Source: an uncultured Bacteroidales bacterium
GTDB lineage: Bacteria > Bacteroidota > Bacteroidia > Bacteroidales > Bacteroidaceae
Length of the DNA: 64,000 nt
NCBI GenBank assembly: GCA_902760315.1
Contig: CACWFV010000002.1
Span: 61,319-125,318, forward strand
Reading direction: 5' to 3'
The translations under genes were made by a program, and so were the position numbers. Positions 40,776 through 49,164 of this stretch are shown in pieces. Each line of letters begins with the position of its first letter. Positions within the stretch are counted from its first letter, which is position 1. Under the pieces are notes generated by a model. It was given only the letters and a program-made list of their open reading frames with translations, did no database searches and had not been told where the DNA came from.

Positions 40776-41329
40776 ATCTGATAGAGATGGGTATAGCTTG
40801 CTAATATGTTTTTATATCTGAATACGGGTGTATCGACGGGTTCTCCTTTGGCATTGTAGACTTGTGTGACTGATTCAGGTTTCTCGCCAAGAAATTGCGT
40901 ATAGTGAAACTCATGGCCACGATACTCTCTGCCCTCCAGTTCGAATCGCCTGTAGCCGAGAGATAGCTTACGGTCTGCCTTGCGAGCAGTGATAGAGTAG
41001 GGCAGCACGCCACACATGGGATAGGCGCCCTCATCTGTTACGATCTGTTGGCAGAGATACATCATCCCACCACACTCAGCCACAATCTTCCCACCCTGCT
41101 CGGCAAAGTCCTTGATAGATTCCCTGCAGGCTTTGTTGGCCACCAATGCGTCAAGGTGCTTTTCTGGATAGCCACCAGGCAGATATAGCATGTCAATGTC
41201 CTCAAAGGATGGTACGTCACATTCTGGGTCAAAATACACGACCTTGCCTAATCGGTCAATGTTTTCCTGATACAGAAACGAGAACGACTCTTTGTTGCGT
41301 GCTATTAAAGTTGTAGTAGTTCCTGCCAT
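40772..41329 (-). CDS. cbiA: cobyrinate a,c-diamide synthase, C-terminal (glutaminase) part
   Basis: A 185-residue product with the class I glutaminase half of CbiA: IARNKESFSFLYQENIDRL, DIDMLYLPGGYPE and VAECGGMMYLCQ with the nucleophile Cys, then HYTQFL. It lacks the ATP-binding half, which is encoded in the overlapping frame at 41305-41958. A single missing base around 41307-41312 (a short T-run on the minus strand) would fuse them. The ATG at 41329 overlaps the upstream stop by 25 nt, so re-initiation could yield a split enzyme. A sequencing error is equally possible. Confidence 0.85.
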   Translation of the reverse strand: MAGTTTTLIARNKESFSFLYQENIDRLGKVVYFDPECDVPSFEDIDMLYLPGGYPEKHLDALVANKACRESIKDFAEQGGKIVAECGGMMYLCQQIVTDEGAYPMCGVLPYSITARKADRKLSLGYRRFELEGREYRGHEFHYTQFLGEKPESVTQVYNAKGEPVDTPVFRYKNILASYTHLYQI

Positions 41330-41958
41330 CTGACGTGTTCCTCCAATAGTTTAATCAGTTGAGACTGTTCGGCTTGTTCAGAAAAGTCCAGTCCTAAATA
41401 GCGTGAAGCTTGTTCGAGCGACGTGTTCTTGGGCAAGTAGCCAAAACAGGTAATATGCAAGTCGTTGCAAACCTCTCTCAACAGCTGATAGTGGCGTTGT
41501 GAGCCCACCTTGTTAAAAATGACTCCTTTGATATTAACATCCTTCCGGAAATGGACGAACCCCAGTAATAATGGGGCTATAGAATAGGCTGCAGACTTGG
41601 CGTCAACCACCAATACCACTGGGATACCAAGTATTGCGGCAATCTCAGCTGAGGAACCATGGTCACGGTCATAGCCGTCAAAGAGTCCCATCATACCCTC
41701 GATGATACAGACATCAGCATGCTCCCCATAATGGACAAACAGTTCTTTGACATGCGCTGGCGTCGCCATAAAGGTGTCAAGGTTAATGCTAGGACGTCCA
41801 CATACAGCTTCATGAAACTTCGTATCAATATAGTCAGGTCCGCACTTGAAGGGCTGGACCCGATAACCCTTGGCCGTCAATAATGCCATCAACCCTCTGG
41901 CAATGGTTGTCTTGCCAGAGCCACTGGTTGGCGCAGCTATGAGAAAACTCGGCTTCAT
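41305..41958 (-). CDS. cbiA: cobyrinate a,c-diamide synthase, N-terminal (ATP-binding) part
   Basis: A 217-residue product: LIAAPTSGSGKTTIARG (P-loop), FKCGPDYID, EGMMGLFDG and VIFNKVGSQRHYQLL. CbiA amidates the a and c side chains of cobyrinate. The frame stops at LLEEHVRWQELLQL, where intact CbiA would run into the glutaminase half. The ATG is 5 nt after the −7 box (41964-41971), implying a leaderless or near-leaderless mRNA. Divergent from the riboswitch operon. Confidence 0.87.
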   Translation of the reverse strand: MKPSFLIAAPTSGSGKTTIARGLMALLTAKGYRVQPFKCGPDYIDTKFHEAVCGRPSINLDTFMATPAHVKELFVHYGEHADVCIIEGMMGLFDGYDRDHGSSAEIAAILGIPVVLVVDAKSAAYSIAPLLLGFVHFRKDVNIKGVIFNKVGSQRHYQLLREVCNDLHITCFGYLPKNTSLEQASRYLGLDFSEQAEQSQLIKLLEEHVRWQELLQL

Positions 41959-41963
41959 GGGTA

Positions 41964-41971
41964 CAAAGATA
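41964..41971 (-). promoter_or_regulatory. cbiA −7 box
   Basis: TATCTTTG on the minus strand, 5 nt before the cbiA ATG. No riboswitch separates this promoter from the gene. Confidence 0.6.
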
Positions 41972-42045
41972 CATACTTTTTGTTTTTTTTGGTGTGTCAG
42001 TAGTAATTTTTTTACTCTTTGTTCTTTACTTTTCACTTTATTTTG

Positions 42046-42053
42046 TAACTTTG
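42046..42053 (+). promoter_or_regulatory. −7 box of the first riboswitch operon
   Basis: TAACTTTG, just upstream of the cobalamin riboswitch. Confidence 0.55.
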
Positions 42054-42061
42054 CCACCGAA

Positions 42062-42226
42062 AAATGGCAATCTGGTGGCCGATGCCACCATGATGAAAGG
42101 GAATCCGGTGAAAGTCCGGAACTGTTCCTGCAGCTGTAATCCTCGTTAAAGAGGTCTGTATGTATAACGCCACTGACCATAAGTCGGGAAGGTAATGCAG
42201 ACTGAGGAAAGTCAGAAGACCTGCCA
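42062..42226 (+). promoter_or_regulatory. cobalamin riboswitch
   Basis: The stretch contains the hallmarks of the AdoCbl/B12 aptamer: an outer hairpin (GGTGGCC..), GGGAATCCGGTGAAAGTCCGG, the CTGCAGCTGTAA core box, GCCACTG, GGGAAGGT and GTCAGAAGACCTGCC. It precedes btuB, and binding of cobalamin should turn the operon off. Confidence 0.93.
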
Positions 42227-42278
42227 ATAGAATGATGTTCGTGCGCACAGGAATATGCGTGGCGGAAATAGTTGAAAA

Positions 42279-44477
42279 ATGAAGAGACGGTTAACTGTAT
42301 TATTGCTGGTCTTAAACGTAATATCAGCAGTAGCACAAAATGGTGTCTGGCGCTCCGACAGTGTGCAGGAGGTGGTGGTGACAGGTACTGGTACTCGGCA
42401 CCTGCTGAAGAATGCCCCTGTGCAGACGGAGGTCATCACTCAAAAAATGCTGCGTCAGTATGGCGGTAAGAGTCTGGAGGATATACTCTCCGGGCTTACT
42501 GCTTCTTTTGCTTTTAATGAGGGGGATATGGGCTCGCAGATGCAACTAAATGGTTTGGGCAACAGTTATGTCCTTATACTCATTGATGGTAAGCGTATTC
42601 ATGGTGACGTAGGTGGTGAGAATGATCTGGGACTGATAGATCCGCATAACATTGAGAAGATAGAAATTGTCAAGGGAGCGCAGAGTGCCCTGTATGGTAG
42701 CGATGCGATAGCTGGTGTCATTAATGTTATCACGAAGAAACACACAGAGAAGGGTGTTTATATTGATAACAGCACACGCTACGGAACACATAACGACTTA
42801 CGTCAGCACAACAGCCTGGTGATGACATTTGGTAAGTTCTCCTCGCAGACCAATTTTCAGTTGCAGCGTAGCGACGGATGGCAGAATACTGCTGAGGAAT
42901 ATGCCGAGGCAACCGTGTTAACAGACAGTAAGAATAAGACGGTGAACATGTTCAAGAACTGGCAGATAGCAGAACGCCTGACTTGTCAACTCATGCCTGG
43001 CCTGGAATTATATGCTGAGGGGTCCATCTATAAGAAAAACATTATACGCCCCACCAATGGCAGGCATCCCAGTTGTGATGTCTATACCTATGACCTGCGC
43101 TACAACAATGCTGCAGCTTCCATAGGTGGTAAGTGGTTGCTTGGAAACAACCGACAGCAAAAGAGCAGCAGCCAACAGCCAGAAATCATTACTCTCGACA
43201 TTGACTGGAACAGACATGCCTACTACTACGACTATACCGCCAAGCACTACGACTATGTGTTGCTGGAAGGCGAGGAGTATGGCGACCAGAACGGTGAGTG
43301 GTTTTCCGTTGCCATGTTGCCCGGCCAGAGCAAGTTGCAGAGTGACCAGCAGCGACTGATGGCACAACTGAAGGGCATCGTCAATATGCCCTACGGTAAC
43401 ACTTTGAATGCCGGTGCAGAATATCGTTACGACTACCTGAAAGCTCCTGAGCGTACGGCATCAGGAACGGCTGATGACTGGACCGCTGCCTTATATGTGC
43501 AGGATGAGTGGACCGCAGCAGACTGGCTGAATGTCACGGCAGGACTCCGATTGGTGGACAACGCCAGTTTCGGACTCCACCTGACCCCCAAGGTGAGCGC
43601 TATGCTCTCTGCTGGTGATTTCCGCTTCCGTCTGGGATGGAGTCAGGGTTTCAAGACCCCCACTGTCAAGGAACTGTACTACCGCTACCTACACTTGATG
43701 GGCAGCAGTACTTTTTTCAGTCTTGGTAATACGAAACTGAACCCTCAAACCAGCAACTACTATTCTGCTAATGTTGAGTATCGCGGACGTCGTTTTACGG
43801 CAACTGTTACAGGTTACGTGAACAAACTTGACAACATGATAGCGTTAGTGAATGTGCCGGAAAGTGAGATTCCTGCCGGTGTCACCACTGCCTATATGGG
43901 GGATGGCAGTACAAAAGTACAGGCGCGCATGTACAAGAATATGGACGATGCTCGTACCTGTGGTTTAGATGTCACTCTGTCATATCGGGTTATGAAAGGC
44001 TTGACGCTGAACGCAGCCTATAGCTATCTTGACACCAAGGCCCATCTGTACGATGAGAAAAAGGACCAGATGACGACTGTTGTCATTGACGGTATGGCGC
44101 ACCATAAGTGGAGTGCTTCAGCCATGTATAGTCATTTGTTCAGTCCGCATTATACGTTAGGCATCAGCTTGTCCACACGTGGCAGTAGTAAACGCTACTA
44201 TCAGAACAACGGCGATGGAAAAGGTTTCCAGATATGGCGTATCAACACCATGCACGACATTGGGAAGCAGGACAGAATGTTGGCTTATAGGTTAGAATTG
44301 GGCGTTGACAACATCTTCAACTATGTGGATCGTACCATGCGCCCCTATCATCTGGGCAACAATACATCGGGTACTACGGTGCATGCAACCATCAATATTA
44401 AGTTCAATTACGGCAAAAAAAATAAACATACAAATAGTTATTTACCTAAACAAACAACAAGCAATGAAGAAGATTAA
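42279..44477 (+). CDS. btuB: TonB-dependent corrinoid receptor (BtuB-like)
   Basis: The 732-residue outer-membrane protein has a signal peptide, a plug domain starting at VQEVVVTGTGTRHLLK (TonB box region), with ALYGSDAIAGVINVIT, and a beta-barrel ending in the aromatic C-terminal strand. The riboswitch upstream and cbiK downstream identify corrinoid uptake as the most likely role. No N-terminal carboxypeptidase-like domain is present. Overlaps cbiK by 14 nt. Confidence 0.9.
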   Translation: MKRRLTVLLLVLNVISAVAQNGVWRSDSVQEVVVTGTGTRHLLKNAPVQTEVITQKMLRQYGGKSLEDILSGLTASFAFNEGDMGSQMQLNGLGNSYVLILIDGKRIHGDVGGENDLGLIDPHNIEKIEIVKGAQSALYGSDAIAGVINVITKKHTEKGVYIDNSTRYGTHNDLRQHNSLVMTFGKFSSQTNFQLQRSDGWQNTAEEYAEATVLTDSKNKTVNMFKNWQIAERLTCQLMPGLELYAEGSIYKKNIIRPTNGRHPSCDVYTYDLRYNNAAASIGGKWLLGNNRQQKSSSQQPEIITLDIDWNRHAYYYDYTAKHYDYVLLEGEEYGDQNGEWFSVAMLPGQSKLQSDQQRLMAQLKGIVNMPYGNTLNAGAEYRYDYLKAPERTASGTADDWTAALYVQDEWTAADWLNVTAGLRLVDNASFGLHLTPKVSAMLSAGDFRFRLGWSQGFKTPTVKELYYRYLHLMGSSTFFSLGNTKLNPQTSNYYSANVEYRGRRFTATVTGYVNKLDNMIALVNVPESEIPAGVTTAYMGDGSTKVQARMYKNMDDARTCGLDVTLSYRVMKGLTLNAAYSYLDTKAHLYDEKKDQMTTVVIDGMAHHKWSASAMYSHLFSPHYTLGISLSTRGSSKRYYQNNGDGKGFQIWRINTMHDIGKQDRMLAYRLELGVDNIFNYVDRTMRPYHLGNNTSGTTVHATINIKFNYGKKNKHTNSYLPKQTTSNEED

Positions 44478-45600
44478 GTCTTTTATTCTGGGTGCCATGG
44501 TCATGGCCATGGTTGCCCCTGTGTTTACCGCCTGCGGAGATGACGACAAGTCGGAAACAATTAACAACCTCGTGTCTGAGTATGAGGTCAACGACAAGAT
44601 GGTAGCTGCCCAAAAGGCAGCATCGAAGAAAGATGTTGCTGTTCTGTTAGTTGCCTTTGGTTCTACTTGGGACAATGCTTTCAAGGCTTTTGACAAGACA
44701 AAGGCTGCTTATGAGGCTGCTTTCCCCGAAGCTGATGTCTATGTCTGTTTCTCCAGCGACATCTGCATCAATCGTGCCAGTGCTGGTGAAAATGTAGACG
44801 ACAATGGAAAAATCGTAAAGCGTGACTACTATGAGCCCCGCTACCTGTTGCATGCTATTGGTGCTGCCAAGTACAGTAAGATTTACGTGCAGTCGCTGCA
44901 GGTTATCCCCGGTGAGGAGTTTGCGGCCGTCGTTGCTTCTGTTAAGAAGTTCATGAACAATGGCTATATTGGCTCTGCTCATCTTGACGATAAATATCTG
45001 GAGAAATTGGCTGACGACGAAGCCATTTTCTTCGGCATGCCTTTGCTGAACGACCCTGACACCGACGTTCCTGAAGTGGCTAAACAGCTGAATGCGATTT
45101 ATGCCAGCGAGGCTGCTCAAGGCGCAGTGGCCTTTATGGGTCACGGAAACCCCGACAGCTACGACACCTTCAAGGCCAATGTCCGCTACACCCAGCTGGA
45201 GGAAGCACTGCAGAAACTGAACCCCAACTATTTCGTAGGAACTGTCGACATGCCAGACAACTACAAGCAGGATGTGAAGGAACGTATGGCAGACAAGGGT
45301 ATCAACGATGGCAAGTGTTATCTGCATGCTCTGATGTCTATTGCCGGTGACCACGCTCACAACGACATGGCAGGTCAAGGTGATGAATACTGGAATGCCG
45401 AGGATCCTGAGAGCGAGGATAATAGCTGGTTCGAGTACTTCAAGAACAATGGTTACGAGCCAATCGTATCAATGCCTGCCGGCAACAAGCACCCTCTGGG
45501 TCTGCTCGAACTGCCCGGAGTTCTGCAGGTTTGGATTAACCATACAAAGAATGCTGAGTTCCTGGAAGATGCATATCACTCTATGTATCCTGAAGAATAA
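44464..45600 (+). CDS. cbiK: exported CbiK-family sirohydrochlorin cobaltochelatase
   Basis: The 378-residue protein is a CbiK-type chelatase: VAVLLVAFGSTWDNAF, VQSLQVIPGEEF, AFMGHGNPDSY and SIAGDHAHNDM, in which the two His segments match the metal-binding active site. It carries a lipoprotein signal ending VFTACGDDD (Cys near residue 25), so it is exported, unlike cytoplasmic CbiK of Salmonella. Periplasmic CbiK forms are known in Desulfovibrio. It would insert cobalt into sirohydrochlorin only if the substrate reaches the periplasm; a role in holding or moving metal-tetrapyrroles is the alternative. It lies between two TonB receptor genes under the riboswitch. Confidence 0.88.
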   Translation: MKKIKSFILGAMVMAMVAPVFTACGDDDKSETINNLVSEYEVNDKMVAAQKAASKKDVAVLLVAFGSTWDNAFKAFDKTKAAYEAAFPEADVYVCFSSDICINRASAGENVDDNGKIVKRDYYEPRYLLHAIGAAKYSKIYVQSLQVIPGEEFAAVVASVKKFMNNGYIGSAHLDDKYLEKLADDEAIFFGMPLLNDPDTDVPEVAKQLNAIYASEAAQGAVAFMGHGNPDSYDTFKANVRYTQLEEALQKLNPNYFVGTVDMPDNYKQDVKERMADKGINDGKCYLHALMSIAGDHAHNDMAGQGDEYWNAEDPESEDNSWFEYFKNNGYEPIVSMPAGNKHPLGLLELPGVLQVWINHTKNAEFLEDAYHSMYPEE

Positions 45601-45612
45601 ACTCTTTTGTTA

Positions 45613-47721
45613 ATGCTTAGAAAAACGCTGTATCTGTCAATGGTGGCACTCCTTTCATGGAGTGCTGCCACTGCGCAGATTCATAAGATGCAACGTAAAG
45701 ATACTCTGATCCATGGTCAGAGTGTGGCAGCGCACTCCTCTGCCATTCATCGTACCTATAATCTCAATCCTGTGGTGGTAACAGGTTCTGGTCACCACCA
45801 GCGACTGAAAAGCACAGCAACCCCAGTAAGGGTTCTCTCCACTCAGGAGATTCGCGAACAGGGTATCAGTACTTTTGACGGTGCCTTGACCCGTATGATG
45901 CCTCAGACCTCTATGGCACCCAGTAGTATGGGTACCTTTTTGCGTATGAACGGTCTGGGCAATAAATACATCCTCATTCTGATTAATGGTCAGAAACTGT
46001 CAGGCGACATTTCTAATAATGTTGACCTGAATCGTATCAATATGAGCCGTGTAAAGCGTATCGAGGTACTCGACGGAGCGGCTTCGTCTCTCTATGGCTC
46101 AGATGCCATTGCTGGTGTCATCAATATTATTACCGACCAGCCTACGCAAGACTTCATCAACGTGACCAGCGATACCCGTGTCTCAGGCCATGGCATACTG
46201 ACTGAGTCGGTCAGTCTTGACGTCTATAAGAACGGTTTTGGTTCTTATACCTCTTTTTCTCATGATCGTGCTGATAGCTACCGCAACAACGACTTGGAAT
46301 ACCAAAAAAATTCGGAAACGGAGACGCAATCATCAATAGCACCGCTGTTTACTGGCTATCGTTCGACTATTATTGGACAGAAATTTACCTATGTCCCCAA
46401 TCAGCACTTGGCGCTGAATGCGGGCTTAGACTATTCATACAAGATTACTGACCGCCCAGACACCCGCAATGATATCACGGGTGGTACCGACTATGAGATG
46501 CGTTATAAGGGATTCCGTTGGAATGTGGGTGGCATCTATAAGTTTACCGCAAAGAATTCACTACAGGCTGATTTTGTTGTAGACCGTTTCCGCTATGGCA
46601 AGGAGTATGATGTGGAGACGAAGACAAATGCAGTTGGCGACTACGTGCAGTCCAAGAAGCAACGCATGATGGAAGGACAGTTGAAGGCAATCCTTGGACT
46701 TACCAAGAATTCCACCACCATCATTGGCGCCAATTGGCGTCAAGAGAATCTTACGGCTTCCAGTGGCAATATTGACCAGCATGTTTATTCGTTGGCAGCC
46801 TATGCCCAGCATGAGATGAGGCTTTTGAAGGACTTTACGGCGACACTGGGGGTGCGACTGACTCATCATGAGACCTTCAATCAACACCTAACGCCTAAAG
46901 CTACGTTGATGTATGCGCCAGGAAATTTCCGATTCCGCGCTACCTACTCTGCTGGTTTCCGTGCACCAGGTCTCGACGAGCTCTACTATCATTATTTCTC
47001 CGTGAATCGCGGTAAGGCACAGATTAGTTTTGGTAATAAGGACCTGAAGCCTGAAAAGAGCAACTACTTCTCGCTGAATGCCGAATATCGTACACAACAA
47101 ATAGCTGTAAGCATTACTGGTTTTCTGAATCGTATCAATGATATGGTGGTCAAGCAGAATGTTGACGTTGACGATGCTGCAAGAAAGATGTTGCTGGCAG
47201 AATTCCCTGAGATGACACAGGACCAAGCAGACAAGATGGTGAGCTATGCTCTCTATCAGAACAGCGACAAAGGAGATGTTAAAGGTCTGCAGGTGAATGT
47301 ATCTGCCAATATCTTTGAGGGTTTCAACCTCTCTGCCAACTACGTCTATACCTACGCCCGTACAAAGAGCGATGACGAATGGACTGTGTTAGAGCGGAGC
47401 ATCCGCCATGCTGCCACCATCACTGCCAACTACCATCACATATGGGGCAGATATGGGTTGAATGTGAACCTGAACGGACGTTTGCAGTCCAAGACCTACT
47501 ATACGGGAAACTATGAGGATGCACCTGGCTTTGGCGTGTGGAATCTTCATACCACCCACTCCTTAGACGTTTTGAGGTGGGCATATATAGAACCTAGTAT
47601 TGGCATTGATAATATCTTCAATAAGGTCGATCGACGAATCGATTCTTCTACTCGCAAATATGCACTCTACTCGCCAGGTCGTATGCTGGTAGTAGGTTTG
47701 AAGCTGACGTTTAAGCAATAA
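45613..47721 (+). CDS. second TonB-dependent receptor of the cbiK operon
   Basis: The 702-residue outer-membrane receptor has a signal peptide (LYLSMVALLSWSAATA), plug domain (NLNPVVVTGSGHHQRLK and SSLYGSDAIAGVINIIT) and barrel. It follows cbiK by 12 nt and shares its overall form with btuB but is clearly a different protein. An in-frame TTG at 45607 is an alternative start. It may import a second tetrapyrrole, cobalt chelate or corrinoid. Confidence 0.88.
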   Translation: MLRKTLYLSMVALLSWSAATAQIHKMQRKDTLIHGQSVAAHSSAIHRTYNLNPVVVTGSGHHQRLKSTATPVRVLSTQEIREQGISTFDGALTRMMPQTSMAPSSMGTFLRMNGLGNKYILILINGQKLSGDISNNVDLNRINMSRVKRIEVLDGAASSLYGSDAIAGVINIITDQPTQDFINVTSDTRVSGHGILTESVSLDVYKNGFGSYTSFSHDRADSYRNNDLEYQKNSETETQSSIAPLFTGYRSTIIGQKFTYVPNQHLALNAGLDYSYKITDRPDTRNDITGGTDYEMRYKGFRWNVGGIYKFTAKNSLQADFVVDRFRYGKEYDVETKTNAVGDYVQSKKQRMMEGQLKAILGLTKNSTTIIGANWRQENLTASSGNIDQHVYSLAAYAQHEMRLLKDFTATLGVRLTHHETFNQHLTPKATLMYAPGNFRFRATYSAGFRAPGLDELYYHYFSVNRGKAQISFGNKDLKPEKSNYFSLNAEYRTQQIAVSITGFLNRINDMVVKQNVDVDDAARKMLLAEFPEMTQDQADKMVSYALYQNSDKGDVKGLQVNVSANIFEGFNLSANYVYTYARTKSDDEWTVLERSIRHAATITANYHHIWGRYGLNVNLNGRLQSKTYYTGNYEDAPGFGVWNLHTTHSLDVLRWAYIEPSIGIDNIFNKVDRRIDSSTRKYALYSPGRMLVVGLKLTFKQ

Positions 47722-47723
47722 TA

Positions 47724-47755
47724 TTTGGCGTTTTGCCAGAATCTTCCTATCTTTG
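47724..47755 (+). promoter_or_regulatory. promoter of the corrin-ring operon
   Basis: TTTG (47724-47727) and TATCTTTG (47748-47755) are 20 nt apart, right after the TonB receptor stop and 8 nt before the ATG. No riboswitch fits here, so this operon may have riboswitch-independent expression. Confidence 0.78.
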
Positions 47756-47763
47756 TGGGCAAT

Positions 47764-49164
47764 ATGGGAAAAATCATCGTTGCTGGCATTGGGCCTGGTA
47801 GTAAAGAAGACATCACCCCCGCGGTGCTCGAAGCAGTGCGAGAGGCAGATGTTATAGTGGGATATAAATATTATTTCCAATTCATAGAATCGTATGTCAA
47901 GGATGACTGCGAGTGTATTGACACGGGCATGAAGAAAGAACGTGAACGTGCTGAACAGGCCTTTCGCTTGGCAGAGCAGGGTAAAACCGTTTGTGTTATA
48001 TCGAGTGGCGATGCGGGCTTGTACGGTATGGCTCCGTTGATTTATGAGATGAAACGAGAGAAGCAGTCGGATATTGAGATCGTTTCCTTGCCAGGCATCT
48101 CTGCTTTCCAAAAGGCGGCCTCATTGCTGGGAGCCCCTATCGGGCATGATGTGTGTCTGATATCCCTTTCAGACTTAATGACTCCTTGGAACGTTATTGA
48201 GCGACGCATCAAGGCTGCTGCCGTAGGCGACTTTGTGACGGCGGTTTATAATCCGAAGTCGCACGGCCGCTACTGGCAACTTTATCGCTTGCAGGAAATT
48301 TTCCTTCAGGAGCGTTCAGCAGAGACACCTGTTGGCTATGTCCGGCAGGCGGGACGTGAGGAACAGGAGACAAAGGTTACTACCCTTGGTGCTTTCGATC
48401 CAGAGGATGTTGACATGTTTACGGTTGTTCTCATTGGCAACTCGCAGTCGTATATTGTTGATGGGGAGATAATTACACCACGGGGGTATTATCGTGAAGA
48501 GAAAGATAACGAGGTGAAGCCTGGTCAGCAGATAATGATGAACAGCTTCAAGACCATTCTTTCTGAGATGCAGAAGCCCGATATCCCTAAATGGCGGTTG
48601 TGGCCATTGCTGCACGCTATACATACTACTGTAGATTTTAGTATGGAACAGTGTTTATGGATGGATGACCGTGCTACGGAAATTCTCTATGAGAAGGTTC
48701 TTGACGGTAGTCTGCGGCATATCGTGACAGATGTGACAATGGCTGCTAGTGGTATTCGTAAGGGCGCATTGGAACGCCTGAGTATTCAGACTCATTGCTA
48801 TATCAATGACCCTCGCTCTAAGCAAATAGCCGATGAAAAGGGAATCACCCGCAGTCAGGCATGTATGCAACTGGCTGCTGAGGAATATCCCGAGGCCCTC
48901 TATGTGGTGGGGAATGCACCAACGGCACTTTTTGAAATATGTGACCTTGTACATAAAGGAAAAATGCATCCTGTAGGTATTGTCGCAGCCCCTGTAGGCT
49001 TTGTGCATGTTTGTGAGAGTAAGCATGCCGTCAAGACACTAAAACAAATACCCAAAATCATCGTTGAAGGACGTAAAGGAGGCAGTAATCTGGCAGCAAC
49101 GCTCTGTAATGCTATTCTGACTTTCGACGATGCTGAGCAACTAAAACCAGGTAGGGATCTATGA
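47764..49164 (+). CDS. cobJ-cbiC: fused precorrin-3B C17-methyltransferase and precorrin-8X methylmutase
   Basis: The 466-residue protein joins CobJ/CbiH (residues 1-250) to CbiC/CobH (about 270-466). The first part has IIVAGIGPGSKEDITPAV and VISSGDAGLYGMA, the SAM-methyltransferase motifs; it contracts the ring while methylating C17. The second part has HIVTDVTMAASGIRK and ALYVVGNAPTALFEI, and moves the methyl group from C11 to C12. The two reactions are not consecutive. Overlaps cbiET by 4 nt. Confidence 0.93.
   Translation: MGKIIVAGIGPGSKEDITPAVLEAVREADVIVGYKYYFQFIESYVKDDCECIDTGMKKERERAEQAFRLAEQGKTVCVISSGDAGLYGMAPLIYEMKREKQSDIEIVSLPGISAFQKAASLLGAPIGHDVCLISLSDLMTPWNVIERRIKAAAVGDFVTAVYNPKSHGRYWQLYRLQEIFLQERSAETPVGYVRQAGREEQETKVTTLGAFDPEDVDMFTVVLIGNSQSYIVDGEIITPRGYYREEKDNEVKPGQQIMMNSFKTILSEMQKPDIPKWRLWPLLHAIHTTVDFSMEQCLWMDDRATEILYEKVLDGSLRHIVTDVTMAASGIRKGALERLSIQTHCYINDPRSKQIADEKGITRSQACMQLAAEEYPEALYVVGNAPTALFEICDLVHKGKMHPVGIVAAPVGFVHVCESKHAVKTLKQIPKIIVEGRKGGSNLAATLCNAILTFDDAEQLKPGRDL

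Noticed and set aside
41305-41329. programmed −1 frameshift in cbiA
   Set aside because: No X-XXY-YYZ slippery site in frame and no clear stimulatory structure; a mutation, error or re-initiation is simpler.
42212-42439. minus-strand frame over the riboswitch and btuB start
   Set aside because: It overlaps the conserved aptamer and the coding start of btuB, with no product features.
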